DNA of 23,907 nt from a virus. The notes below the pieces were generated by a model. That model saw only the letters and a program-made list of their open reading frames with translations, searched no databases and had not been told where the DNA came from. The position numbers were made by a program, and so were the translations under genes. Shown one piece after another: positions 6,513-14,467 of the stretch (its first letter is position 1; every line of letters begins with the position of its first letter). The stretch lies in the IMG/VR virus record IMGVR_UViG_3300047318_000108, positions 1 through 23,907 of that record, one strand, 5' to 3'.

Positions 6513-8284
6513 TATGCAGTTCCCTTTCTCTTAAGATAACTAATGTCGATACCAGGAGTACTTGTACTGCACTGTGGATCACCACATGTTAGAACTTTTG
6601 GTGCACCTGAACCGTGTGTTGCTCTTACGTGTACGTGTGAACGTCCTGATGTATTCTTCTCAATGAATACCTGGTCTACCGGTAGGTTGTCTCTAGCAAA
6701 TCTAGCTATATCTGCGTGCACTTCCATGTTACGAGTAGAGCAGACGATGTCGATAGCAAGACCGGTAATGTGGTTCTTTGAGTTAGAACGGTACGATGAT
6801 GTTACCTCGATGTCCGGATACTTAGCTTTAATAGCATCGAGTACGTTGTACGCAACAAATATGTGGTTCTGTACGACTTGCTGATAGCTTGATGGTGGGA
6901 TAGGATGTGAGTGCTTAGCGTTGATCAAGTCACCGAGTGAGAAGTAACGTGAAATCTTAGCACCTGCATCGTGTTGTGATGGGATACCAACAGGTGGAGT
7001 TACTGACTTAATGTCCAACTTACGGTTACCTTCTGGGATTGTACCATAACCTGTCTCTTCAGTGACTGGGTTGAGTGTACCTGTGTTCTTAGATGAGTAC
7101 TCATCGTACACTTCCTTAGCAGAAGGAGTAGAGTCGTATTCGATTGTTGAAACTGAACCGCCTGAAGCTGACTCAAGTCTTGCGTTGTTTGGATAGTTAG
7201 GGAACTTACGAACAGATGTGAGTTCATCAACGATGTCATTGGCTTCCATAACCTCTGCTTCTTTAGCCGCTACGTCTGATGTAGAAGCTGCGCTTCCTTG
7301 AACTTCAGTAGGTTCGACTGCACCAGCCAAAATTGTTGCCTTAGCTGCTTGCACTGCGTAGTTTGCTCTGTCTACCATTGGAGACACGTTGACCTCTGAG
7401 CCATCTATCTTGAGAGCACCAGATGCTGTTAAGTTTAGTTCACCGTGAGATGAGATTTTAGCGGTACCGTCTGAGACCAAAGTCATAGCACCCTTAGCTG
7501 ATAGAGTCTGTGCACCACCTGAGATGTTCTTCATCGCACCTTTGGTAGTGTTGGTCGTTGCACCTGTAGTATCGTGAGTGCTGTCGCCTGTTACCTTGGT
7601 CTGTAGGTTCTTACCGACGTCAGTGATCTTAGTACCTGAGACCTGCTCACGGCTGTCACCTGCGACAGTGTCTCTCTTGATACCACCGATGATGGTTGAC
7701 TGGTCGTTCGTTACTGTACGAGCAGCTGAACCGTCGATTGTCTCGTCAAGTGTGTTCGTCGTAGTCTTGATCGCTGCTGACTTGATGTTGAGTGTACCAC
7801 CGATGTCCATGTTGAGATCGCCTGAACACTGGAGAGAGATGTTTGAGCCTTTAATGGCTACTTCACCAGATGCTGACACGAACGCATCCCCAAATGGAGC
7901 AGCAATACCGATGCCTTTACGTCCAGTAGAGACGATGTGAACAGCACCATCTGGATCGATAGTAACTGTAGCACCGCTGTGGTGTTGGAGGTTGATAGAC
8001 TCTGCACCAGGTGTGTCGTCGATCTCGATGCGAGAACCTGTCGCAGTCGTATGACCCCATCTTTCTGATTTCTGTGGTGAACCAGCAGATGGAAGACCGA
8101 CACCCTGTCCTGTCATCGCGTATGGACTGTCATCCTCACCACTGAAATGTGGGTTCTTAGATGGAGTCTGTACGTTTACCTTGTGAGATGGAACAACAGG
8201 ATTTGTTGCGGCAGGCGCATTTGCGAGACCATTACCAATTGATGTCTGCTTCTTGTTAAAATCTCTACCTGGAGTCATAACCAT
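6512..8284 (-). CDS. Beta-helical spike needle with C-terminal M15 peptidase
   Basis: 590 residues. Residues ~90-330 hold gp5/VgrG-like repeats (GEVAIKGSNISLQCSGDLNM, TAKISSHGELNLTASGALKI), the short threonine/glycine-rich strands that form the trimeric needle. The C-terminus is a zinc M15 peptidase domain: SSYRS at 496-500, H505-x6-D512 within NHITGLAID, and HVHV with His550/His552, supplying the metal ligands. Such domains cut peptide cross-bridges of peptidoglycan. In T4, gp5 combines OB fold, lysozyme and needle in one chain. Here the OB fold and lysozyme are on a separate gene (8586-9446) and the needle bears its own peptidase. GAGG lies six bases before ATG 8284; ATG 8278 is an alternative. 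Confidence 0.85.
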   Translation of the reverse strand: MVMTPGRDFNKKQTSIGNGLANAPAATNPVVPSHKVNVQTPSKNPHFSGEDDSPYAMTGQGVGLPSAGSPQKSERWGHTTATGSRIEIDDTPGAESINLQHHSGATVTIDPDGAVHIVSTGRKGIGIAAPFGDAFVSASGEVAIKGSNISLQCSGDLNMDIGGTLNIKSAAIKTTTNTLDETIDGSAARTVTNDQSTIIGGIKRDTVAGDSREQVSGTKITDVGKNLQTKVTGDSTHDTTGATTNTTKGAMKNISGGAQTLSAKGAMTLVSDGTAKISSHGELNLTASGALKIDGSEVNVSPMVDRANYAVQAAKATILAGAVEPTEVQGSAASTSDVAAKEAEVMEANDIVDELTSVRKFPNYPNNARLESASGGSVSTIEYDSTPSAKEVYDEYSSKNTGTLNPVTEETGYGTIPEGNRKLDIKSVTPPVGIPSQHDAGAKISRYFSLGDLINAKHSHPIPPSSYQQVVQNHIFVAYNVLDAIKAKYPDIEVTSSYRSNSKNHITGLAIDIVCSTRNMEVHADIARFARDNLPVDQVFIEKNTSGRSHVHVRATHGSGAPKVLTCGDPQCSTSTPGIDISYLKRKGTA

Positions 8285-8286
8285 TA

Positions 8287-8589
8287 TTAGCCTCTATAAT
8301 TATCTACGATTGCATTACACATTACTTCTAAATCACCGTTAGATGATGTCACGATCTCTTCGCTGAATGCAACCTCTTTAAGAACAATCATAAGGGCTCT
8401 TCGTTGTGAGTCAGTCATGAAAAATGGAGATGCTTCCTCGCTGTTGCGAGAGAAAGCACCTTTGTTATCTCCACCTTGTATTGTAAGTGTCGAACCATTA
8501 GTTCCATGAACCGTTCCACGAAAGTCGATGAACCAACCGCTTGGTCTCAACGTCTCGTTAGGTTTCGTGTTAGAAAATTCTACCTTCAA
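8287..8589 (-). CDS. Small unknown protein between the two gp5-like parts
   Basis: 100 residues from a TTG start at 8587-8589: AAGGAG lies seven bases upstream and the TTG overlaps the stop of the preceding gene (TTGA). The N-terminal half is strand-rich (SGWFIDFRGTVHGTNGSTLT), the C-terminal half helical (DSQRRALMIVLKEVAF). Placed between the OB/lysozyme protein and the needle, it may help join or fold the spike. I do not recognise a family and do not assign a T4 gene number. Confidence 0.7.
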   Translation of the reverse strand: MKVEFSNTKPNETLRPSGWFIDFRGTVHGTNGSTLTIQGGDNKGAFSRNSEEASPFFMTDSQRRALMIVLKEVAFSEEIVTSSNGDLEVMCNAIVDNYRG

Positions 8590-9446
8590 GAAGTAGCTCC
8601 TTTTGTATTATAAACACCGTACGCAAATTTTAAACACTTTTTGTAGTTAGGATGTGCTCTATTTACACGCATAGGATTATACTGCATCATCTCATTACGT
8701 TCAAATGTACAGAAGCCTGCGACAGCATCTGGCATGTTAGTAGCACCCAACCACTTCTTCTTGGCAGCTCTCTCGGTGTTGTTGAGCTCCCACCACATGA
8801 AGCTTAACTGATTCTCAAGAGTATAGTTCTTACCATACTTTGCTAGGAGCTGTTTCTTTCTTGGTCCAAGCCACTGACAGATACCGGTAGCACCGATAGA
8901 GTTTACAGTCTGTGGGTTGATGTTTGTAGTCTCTAGCATCAAGCAGCCTACGAGTGCAGACGCTAACAGGTGTGTGTCTGTTACACCTTCCTTCTTAAGC
9001 ATATCTGACACAAAGTTGTAAGTTTTCTCAACATTGCTACCACCAGGGATGTTGATTGTTTCATTACTGTTACCAATGTCACCTGTGCCGCTGTCGTCAT
9101 TGCCAACGAATTTACCTCCATTTGAACCTTGCGTTGACATTGAATAGTCTGTTCCTTGCACAACGCCGAGAATAATTGGTTGCATCTTGAATTTAGGATC
9201 AGCGAAGATACCTACTACCCAAGAGTCAACTTGAATGTTGTGTGTAGGTGCTCCTGAACCTGCTTGTCCACCTGTTGTTGGGTAGAGCACTAAAGCCTTT
9301 GGGAGATCACTGTCGTCTACGTCTGTTTGGTTCTCAATAGGATGAACACCAAAGATGCGTACCTGAACGTATGACTCATCGATGACGCGTTTCACGACAC
9401 CTGTAAACCATGTGGTTCCGTTACCATAGAAATCTGATGCTTGCAT
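8586..9446 (-). CDS. 5: gp5-like spike base: OB fold plus tail lysozyme
   Basis: 286 residues. The first ~100 match the gp5 N-terminal OB fold (FYGNGTTWFTGVVKRVIDE, VQVRIFGVHP, WVVGIFADPKFKMQPIILGV), which docks on the gp27-type hub. After a glycine/serine linker (~105-137), residues ~140-286 look like the phage tail lysozyme domain (Phage_lysozyme2 type): LVGCLMLETTNINP with Glu172 as likely catalytic acid, GATGICQWLGPRKKQLLA, and NQLSFMWWELNN. It would cut glycan strands as the tube crosses the wall. It begins the minus-strand run that ends at 3761 and has a late-promoter-like octamer about 20 bases upstream. The beta-helix part of T4 gp5 is missing here and lies on the 6512-8284 gene. Confidence 0.88.
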   Translation of the reverse strand: MQASDFYGNGTTWFTGVVKRVIDESYVQVRIFGVHPIENQTDVDDSDLPKALVLYPTTGGQAGSGAPTHNIQVDSWVVGIFADPKFKMQPIILGVVQGTDYSMSTQGSNGGKFVGNDDSGTGDIGNSNETINIPGGSNVEKTYNFVSDMLKKEGVTDTHLLASALVGCLMLETTNINPQTVNSIGATGICQWLGPRKKQLLAKYGKNYTLENQLSFMWWELNNTERAAKKKWLGATNMPDAVAGFCTFERNEMMQYNPMRVNRAHPNYKKCLKFAYGVYNTKGATS

Positions 9447-9463
9447 GTCGAACCTTTTTAAAG

Positions 9464-9471
9464 ATATTTAG
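9464..9471 (-). promoter_or_regulatory. Late-type promoter candidate, CTAAATAT
   Basis: On the minus strand the octamer CTAAATAT ends 18 bases before the gp5-like start codon. The identical octamer occurs twice at 17579-17609, also just upstream of structural genes. It shares TAAATA with the T4 late promoter TATAAATA, read by the gp55 sigma factor without a -35 box. It would drive the 9446-to-3761 structural run. Confidence 0.6.
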
Positions 9472-9495
9472 TCGCATATTCACTATTTACATAGG

Positions 9496-9524
9496 CTGTA
9501 ATTTAGTGTATATTAATCTATAAT
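9496..9524 (+). promoter_or_regulatory. Host-type sigma70 promoter candidate
   Basis: TATAAT at 9519-9524 is a perfect -10 box. The -35 position, 17 bases upstream (CTGTAA, 9496-9501), is a weak match. It points rightward into four small genes and would give a very short leader before GGAG at 9533-9536. It is probably an early promoter, back to back with the late-type promoter at 9464-9471. Confidence 0.45.
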
Positions 9525-9542
9525 TGGTTAATGGAGATCGAA

Positions 9543-9761
9543 ATGATGAGCAAATTGATTGGTAACCATCCTGCTGTGGAAGAACTCCTCGATGGAGAAA
9601 GTCAAGGTTTTGACTATAAGTACCACGTTTGGCTCAAAGAGGATTGGCGGTTCAGTAATGGACGCATGGAGGGATGTCGAACCGGTAATTTTCAGAACGT
9701 CAAAGATTTCTTCTTTGCAAAACCAGTGAGGGTGTCAAATGAACAGACAAGAGATGATTAA
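9543..9761 (+). CDS. Small unknown protein
   Basis: 72 residues from ATG 9543 (or 9546); GGAG at 9533-9536 is six bases away, so the ATG at 9531 that overlaps this site is unlikely. A conserved-looking core, YKYHVWLKEDWRFSNGRMEG, is followed by TGNFQNVKDFFFA. Proteins with a similar VWLKE..RF..GRM..G core are, to my memory, common small hypotheticals in tailed phages, but no function is known to me. It is the first gene after the probable early promoter and overlaps the next gene by 23 bases. Confidence 0.7.
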   Translation: MMSKLIGNHPAVEELLDGESQGFDYKYHVWLKEDWRFSNGRMEGCRTGNFQNVKDFFFAKPVRVSNEQTRDD

Positions 9762-10128
9762 TCATATCCACTGTGTTAATAGCAGGGCATTCCACATCGA
9801 AATTTCCTACTACATGTCCATCGAGGAACGTGAATACAAGTACGACGAGGTATGCGCTCTCTTTGATTATGAGAGTCAGCTCGAAGAGTTCCTCGTTGGT
9901 CCATGTGATGTAAAATATCGAATGCAATACAGAGGTGAGCTCAAGGTCGTAAGACGAACGCTCATCGACATCGGGTTCTATCGAGAAATGCTTCAAGACG
10001 AAATCGATAATACCTGGAGATCAGACGGTCACAGCCCTTGGCACTTCATCCTCAAGGAAAAAAAGTGGACGACTGATGAGCATGCAAGTGAATGGATGGA
10101 GATAGGAGAAAATGATGAAACACAGTAG
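9739..10128 (+). CDS. Unknown acidic protein
   Basis: 129 residues, MNRQEMINHIHCVNSRAFHI..., with GAGGG upstream of the ATG. It is mainly helical and rich in Glu/Tyr/Asp, with a segment GELKVVRRTLIDIGFYREM and a C-terminal WHFILKEKKW. There is no recognisable motif. It overlaps its neighbours at both ends (23 bases upstream, 17 downstream), as expected for a coupled early operon. Confidence 0.65.
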   Translation: MNRQEMINHIHCVNSRAFHIEISYYMSIEEREYKYDEVCALFDYESQLEEFLVGPCDVKYRMQYRGELKVVRRTLIDIGFYREMLQDEIDNTWRSDGHSPWHFILKEKKWTTDEHASEWMEIGENDETQ

Positions 10129-10537
10129 CTATATTGATCACATCGATCAAATGATAGAAGAGACAGCGGCGCGACTTACAAAGTTGACACTTGCTAGGGA
10201 AGTTCTTCTTGAGGTCATGGGCAATACAAAGGACGAAGATCCTATACTGTCTCTACCTAAACCAGCACCAAAGGCGAAGGCAAAGAAACCAATTAGAGTG
10301 GCGCCTGACAATACTGACGTCACAAAGTACAATATCCGTAAGACTGCTATAGAGGCCATGCGAACAAATGGTTCAACATCAGCAGCTGATTTGTTTGATG
10401 AACTTGGACTCACGTCTGCTCCTAAGAATAAGAAGCAGGAAGTGTATCAAACACTTTACAACATGAAACAGCAAGGAATCACGGAGCGGGATGAGTCGAT
10501 GAGATACACTTTGAAAACTGCAGCAATAGACGGATAA
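10112..10537 (+). CDS. Probable DNA-binding protein: helical N-terminus plus winged helix
   Basis: 141 residues; AGGAG just upstream serves ATG 10112 or 10115. Residues ~1-38 form a helix (DHIDQMIEETAARLTKLTLA). A flexible Pro/Ala/Lys linker (PKPAPKAKAKKP) leads to a C-terminal domain at ~70-138 with the helix-turn-helix look of a winged helix: IRKTAIEAMRTNGSTSAADL, FDELGL, EVYQTLYNMKQQGITERD, then a wing strand MRYTLK. This layout suits a small regulator or nucleoid-type DNA-binding protein. Its position in a probable early operon fits a role in redirecting transcription, but no target can be named. Confidence 0.65.
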   Translation: MMKHSSYIDHIDQMIEETAARLTKLTLAREVLLEVMGNTKDEDPILSLPKPAPKAKAKKPIRVAPDNTDVTKYNIRKTAIEAMRTNGSTSAADLFDELGLTSAPKNKKQEVYQTLYNMKQQGITERDESMRYTLKTAAIDG

Positions 10538-10559
10538 TGACAAAAACGGGGTGAGTGAA

Positions 10560-10814
10560 GTGACGTACAAAAAGAGAGAATGGAAAGAGATAAATCCAGA
10601 CAACATTAACTTCAAGTGGGATCGTTCGACGTATGATCTCATTAAGGACTACGAATCTGGAGACGCTCACATATACACCATGCCAACCGTTGAGCAGAGA
10701 TTGAATTCTCTAGAGAAACTGCTAGCTGAAATGCTTGACGCTAAGTTTACAGCTGAAGAAACTCTACAAATGCTTAAGCTTGGCAGGGTTTACGAACATA
10801 TTACTATAGAATGA
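10560..10814 (+). CDS. Small unknown protein
   Basis: 84 residues from GTG 10560 (MTYKKREWKEINPDNINFKW...). GGGGTGA at 10548-10554 is a good ribosome site for this start; GTG 10551, three residues longer, overlaps that site. The N-terminal part is basic and aromatic. The C-terminal half is a leucine-rich helix pair (VEQRLNSLEKLLAEMLDAKF, AEETLQMLKLGRVY) that could dimerise. It is the last gene of the plus-strand group and is followed by a terminator-like hairpin. Confidence 0.65.
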   Translation: MTYKKREWKEINPDNINFKWDRSTYDLIKDYESGDAHIYTMPTVEQRLNSLEKLLAEMLDAKFTAEETLQMLKLGRVYEHITIE

Positions 10815-10817
10815 GAT

Positions 10818-10856
10818 AATGATCAATCTAAGTGATTGATTTCATTATGCTTTTTG
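10818..10856 (+). terminator. Terminator-like hairpin after the small-gene group
   Basis: Plus strand: ATCAATC (10822-10828), loop TAAGT, GATTGAT (10834-10840). The stem extends past a two-base bulge with AATG (10818-10821) and CATT (10843-10846). A run of five T at 10851-10855 follows four bases later. The stem is AT-rich, so it is a weak intrinsic terminator at best, but its place four bases after a stop codon fits. Confidence 0.4.
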
Positions 10857-10873
10857 TACGTCATTTTATCGTT

Positions 10874-10950
10874 TCTGCTTAGAAATGAGCAGATCACCTC
10901 CTGGGTGCAGTGGTTATAGGCTGATGTATAGGTCTATAACACCTGCACCC
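10874..10950 (+). other. Two hairpins flanking a 16S rRNA 3'-tail-like motif
   Basis: No gene fits in 10815-10972. Plus strand: a first hairpin, TCTGCT (10874-10879) with AGCAGA (10888-10893). Then ATCACCTCCT (10893-10902), which equals the anti-Shine-Dalgarno end of 16S rRNA. Then a long hairpin with arms 10903-10919 and 10934-10950 (17 positions, two mismatches, 14-base loop). In 16S rRNA the same motif also directly follows a hairpin (helix 45). Read on the minus strand the motif is a perfect AGGAGGTGAT ribosome site, but no start codon of a usable frame follows. The long hairpin may end transcripts of the tailspike gene; a small RNA is the more interesting option. Neither is proven. Confidence 0.35.
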
Positions 10951-10972
10951 GAGATGCATCAGAGGGTGGCCT

Positions 10973-13057
10973 TTACGCTAGTAGAGACCAGTCCGTTGCT
11001 CCTGTACCTACGTTTTTAGCAATATAGCACGTTGAGTTGTCTGTACGAGATAGAATCTCACCTACGTACATAGCGTTGATGGTTGGAGCTACAGCGACCG
11101 TTCTTCTTAGGTCAAGGTGGTTTGGCATACGGATAATGTTAGGCTGCATGATGAAATACGTCTGTTTTGTGGCATCAAAGTTGAACATCGCGCTGTTACC
11201 GGTTCCTTGGAAGATGTTGTCTGTAACAATCATACGAGCGATGACGCTTGATCCGTATGTGTAGTCAAATATCGAGAACGTGATACCTGAGACGTTGTTG
11301 TCTGACACCAACAAGTTACCGATGTTCCCTGTTAGGTTGATTTCTAGGAAGCGTGATGTGTCTTGAACGTTGTTGTTAGTGATAGTGATAGACTGACCCG
11401 ATGATATACGGAACGCTCTGAATGGGTTCTTGATATTGTTTCCACTAATGGTTAGTGTCTTCGCTAGTGATGAACCTCTGTGACGAACTGCATAATAGTT
11501 CAGTGAGGTGTCAGCTGAGTTAAGGCAGTCCCACTCGTTGTCAATGATAGAGACGTTGTCGAGTTGTTGACCATCAATGTTAGTATCGAACAGAACGAAC
11601 GCACGGGTGTTACCAGCAGTCAGAGACCTACCGTCGTAAATTCGAGTACCCCTGATCATAATAGAACCACCAACACCAGTAGCAGTCCCGTACTTCTGGA
11701 TGTGGATAGCGCCATCACCTAAGAAGTTTCTAATAGAACCGCCAACGATCGACACTCTCTTGATGAGGTCGCCGTTGTAGTTACCATCATTGATTAGAAG
11801 GATTGGCTCAGCTGTTGTTCCTTCAATAACATTGTCCTGGATGAGCATGTTACCGTTTGACCTGATACCGCGATAGATGTTGTTGCGCTTTTCAGTGTTG
11901 TCTGTGTAGGCTGTACCCGAGTTGAATGCCTGGCCACATGTGATGCGGTTACCAGAGATTATGCATGTGTATACGCCGTCCATAGAGATTGGAGCGATAC
12001 CATCACCCTCCATAGCGAACGCTACAACACCGTCTGGCTTCATCCATCCTGTGTTTGGAGAAGACTGGATAATGTCGTTATTAAAGATGCGAGCTGAGCC
12101 CCATTCGTACCAAATAGCAGCAGGGAAGAACACTTCACCGTTGTACGATGGTGCACCCTCTGTACGCTGATATCCAACGTTAATGATTCTGTTGTTTGAG
12201 ATGGTGGTGTCGAAAGCACCGCGAACGAAGATACCTTCAACCTGGTCTTCTTCCATTCTGTTGCCAATTACGTTTACACCATAAGAGAACTGTGGCTGAC
12301 CACCTGTGCTGATCGTAGGAATTAGCTCACTGCCAGATGTGAAGGAAGAGTCGTACTCACGGATCTGAATTGTAGCGCGATCACCTGTCTGACGAGTAAC
12401 GTCGTACACAGGAGAGACACCGTTACGTAAACCACGATTGCCTTTGAAGTCGATACCGCTCAGTAGACCACATCCAACGAGACCAGACCACGTGTTGTTC
12501 TCAAAGTCGTTGTTTTCAATGAGTGAGTAACCAGCCTGCCAAAGAGCTAGACCGTTCATGTACGCATTGCGGAAACCACATCGTCTCACTGCTATCTTAC
12601 GAGAAGGTGTTGTGTTGTCTGTTGAAGGAACGAACTCTAATAGACCGTTGTGTCTGAATGGACGTGAGCCTCTACCGAAAATGTTGACAGTTGCTGGGTA
12701 TGTCTGGTTAGAGCGGTTACCATCAAAATCGATACCCTCTACGATGAACCAGCTGCATCCTCTAACCTGGATGATAGATTTGTAGTTGTTTGCACTCGCG
12801 TCTGTATTTACGATAGCACCATCAGCGAGTTTAAACGTCGCTCTACCTCTACAATAGATATAAACAGATGAAGAAGTTGTTATCTGTGTGTTGAACGTGT
12901 ACGTACCAGGCTCAATTTCAAGCATCTTTCCATCAGCTGCTGTCAATGCTGCCGCGAAATCAGTAGAGTTAACTGCTCCCTGTGATACGAAATTGTTAAG
13001 GTGAACTGATGATGTCGAAAGAAATGACATCAATTGCGTTTTTAGTGACCTGGTCAT
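10973..13057 (-). CDS. Right-handed beta-helix tailspike
   Basis: 694 residues. After a short N-terminal segment (MTRSLKTQLMSFLSTSSVHL) comes a pectate-lyase-like start (AVNSTDFAAALTAADGKMLE, IEPGTYTF), then about 20 turns of repeats rich in N-N-x-I/V-x-N: SLIENNDFENNT, TTISNNRIINVG, TCIISGNRITCG, LTISGNNIKNPF, ITITNNNVQDTS. The C-terminus (INAMYVGEILSRTDNSTCYI, GATDWSLLA) is typical of spikes and fibres. Such spikes bind and often cut surface polysaccharide; the catalytic residues cannot be located by eye. The N-terminus is short, so attachment to the baseplate must use only a few residues or an adaptor. It lies at the downstream end of the gp4-to-hub gene run but has its own promoter candidate and a hairpin over its ribosome site. 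Confidence 0.85.
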   Translation of the reverse strand: MTRSLKTQLMSFLSTSSVHLNNFVSQGAVNSTDFAAALTAADGKMLEIEPGTYTFNTQITTSSSVYIYCRGRATFKLADGAIVNTDASANNYKSIIQVRGCSWFIVEGIDFDGNRSNQTYPATVNIFGRGSRPFRHNGLLEFVPSTDNTTPSRKIAVRRCGFRNAYMNGLALWQAGYSLIENNDFENNTWSGLVGCGLLSGIDFKGNRGLRNGVSPVYDVTRQTGDRATIQIREYDSSFTSGSELIPTISTGGQPQFSYGVNVIGNRMEEDQVEGIFVRGAFDTTISNNRIINVGYQRTEGAPSYNGEVFFPAAIWYEWGSARIFNNDIIQSSPNTGWMKPDGVVAFAMEGDGIAPISMDGVYTCIISGNRITCGQAFNSGTAYTDNTEKRNNIYRGIRSNGNMLIQDNVIEGTTAEPILLINDGNYNGDLIKRVSIVGGSIRNFLGDGAIHIQKYGTATGVGGSIMIRGTRIYDGRSLTAGNTRAFVLFDTNIDGQQLDNVSIIDNEWDCLNSADTSLNYYAVRHRGSSLAKTLTISGNNIKNPFRAFRISSGQSITITNNNVQDTSRFLEINLTGNIGNLLVSDNNVSGITFSIFDYTYGSSVIARMIVTDNIFQGTGNSAMFNFDATKQTYFIMQPNIIRMPNHLDLRRTVAVAPTINAMYVGEILSRTDNSTCYIAKNVGTGATDWSLLA

Positions 13058-13089
13058 GTCTACTCTCCGATAAATTAGAATGAGTAGAC
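13058..13089 (-). promoter_or_regulatory. Hairpin over the tailspike ribosome site
   Basis: On the minus strand GTCTACTC (13089-13082) and GAGTAGAC (13065-13058) form a perfect 8-bp stem with a 16-base loop, directly before the ATG at 13057. The GGAGAG ribosome site (13068-13063) lies at the loop-stem edge, with three to four bases paired. The fold could lower or time translation, as hairpins over T4 late-gene ribosome sites do. Confidence 0.5.
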
Positions 13090-13107
13090 GGACCTCCGCA
13101 ACTCATA

Positions 13108-13115
13108 GTATTTAT
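13108..13115 (-). promoter_or_regulatory. Late-type promoter candidate upstream of the tailspike
   Basis: Minus strand ATAAATAC, within TGATAAATACTATG, 50 bases before the tailspike start and touching the stop of the hub gene. It differs from CTAAATAT at the edges but keeps TAAATA. It would let the spike be made in larger amounts than the hub genes upstream. Confidence 0.4.
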
Positions 13116-14467
13116 CAATATCTACTTGTACGATCAATACTTGTATCGTAAGAGTCTTTGTTCAATCTCATAGATGTTGAATGGATGCCATTTGCATTAA
13201 TTGTATGAGCGATTTCTGTGATCAAGAAGTAGCCACTGACTAGATCGTCTTCTTTGTTCTCATTGAAGCCGTGTACCTCAGGTATCTCGAGGTAGAATAG
13301 ATCGCTAGGTGAGAATTCTCTCGTACCTGGGATTGTAATAGTGATATCAACCTGAGCCATTGCTACACGCGCAATGATGTCTCTACCCCAACGCTCTCTT
13401 AAGTCTGAGACTGGGTACGAGATGTCGTTCTCTGACTGGTTGTTGATGACGTAACGGACTCTGTTCGCTACCTCTGAGTCACCTTCAATCTTTACAGCAG
13501 CATGGTATTTATCAGTGTTTAGCTTATTGTTTGAGATAAACTTATTGTCTTCAGCAGTCCACTTTTTAGTATAATAGGCCTTTTGCGCAATGTTAATCTC
13601 TACCAAGTTGTTTTGGAAGTATCCTTGACCGATCTTATCGAGTGTAGAGTGTCTACGGTTAAATGATAGGTTGGTCACGATGCGGCTGTCGTTAGACATC
13701 TTCTTTGAGTCTTCAACTTCGTCTGAAATGTATTTGTATTTTCTCTTTATAGCATTGCGACGTTGAGTGTCTGCTCTGTTGTGTAGGAACATAGACTGGA
13801 TGGTCTTGAAGTGGAAGCCACTCTCAGTCTGGTAGAAGAGATAGGTGAACGCGTCTGAGCTCTTTGGTGTAGCGTAGTCGGCTACGAGAGACACAGCACT
13901 CAATGGATGAATGTTAGGGATAATGATAAGCTTAGCTACTTCGTTGTCTGATGGCTCAGTAAAGATGGGCGACTGCTTGTTGTACCCTACTAGGATCTTT
14001 TGTAATGGCTTCTGAATGTACTCTTCGATGATAGACTTAACAGCCTCATGAGACTGACCTGTGTACGTCTTCTGAATTGTTCTAAGAGAGTTAGCCCACA
14101 TCTCAATGGCTACGAGGTTCATCGTAAAGATGGTTGAACGTCCATCGTCGGCAACCGTGATCTCACCGATAGACTCAATGACGTAGTAACGAGATGAGAG
14201 TGCACCATCACTGCCAGTGCGGTACGTAATCTTAACCGCCTCTTCACCTGTTAGTGGATAGTTCACGAACAAACCAATGGTGTCATTAACGACTAACTCA
14301 GCCTTCATGACAGGGTGGTAGATGCTCTCATAAGAGTTCATCTCGACTACCTGACCGACAATGTCGAGAGCAGTCTTCTTGTTAGATGCTACCGTATCAA
14401 GGGTACCAAATTTAAAGAGGATGACACTCTCGAGTTCTGACTTGAAGGCTGCGTCTTTATTTGACAT
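13115..14467 (-). CDS. 27: Baseplate central hub protein, gp27-like
   Basis: 450 residues against 391 in T4 gp27. The N-terminal half has the hub tube-domain look: VVEMNSYESIYHPVMKAELV, VNDTIGLFVNYPLTGEEAVK, ITYRTG. A middle segment, HPLSAVSLVADYATPKSSDA followed by YLFYQTESGFHFKTIQS, is typical of T4-like and gpD-like hub proteins, and the second tube domain (DITITIPGTREFSPSDLFYL) follows. The trimer joins the tail tube end to the gp5 spike and converts threefold to sixfold symmetry. Context agrees: gp53 and gp48 lie just upstream, with an 11-base overlap with gp53. The ~60 extra residues are probably insertions. Identification is by sequence pattern and position, so it is firm for hub, less so for strict orthology. 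Confidence 0.8.
   Translation of the reverse strand: MSNKDAAFKSELESVILFKFGTLDTVASNKKTALDIVGQVVEMNSYESIYHPVMKAELVVNDTIGLFVNYPLTGEEAVKITYRTGSDGALSSRYYVIESIGEITVADDGRSTIFTMNLVAIEMWANSLRTIQKTYTGQSHEAVKSIIEEYIQKPLQKILVGYNKQSPIFTEPSDNEVAKLIIIPNIHPLSAVSLVADYATPKSSDAFTYLFYQTESGFHFKTIQSMFLHNRADTQRRNAIKRKYKYISDEVEDSKKMSNDSRIVTNLSFNRRHSTLDKIGQGYFQNNLVEINIAQKAYYTKKWTAEDNKFISNNKLNTDKYHAAVKIEGDSEVANRVRYVINNQSENDISYPVSDLRERWGRDIIARVAMAQVDITITIPGTREFSPSDLFYLEIPEVHGFNENKEDDLVSGYFLITEIAHTINANGIHSTSMRLNKDSYDTSIDRTSRY

Noticed and set aside
5491-7940. Several plus-strand open frames of 69-120 residues opposite the spike and baseplate genes
   Set aside because: They are shadows of the minus-strand genes with no ribosome sites and unnatural composition.
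10903-10950. A tRNA gene in the long hairpin region (AGTGGTTATAG resembles a D arm)
   Set aside because: There is no T-arm consensus, no anticodon arm, and the two halves pair as one continuous stem.
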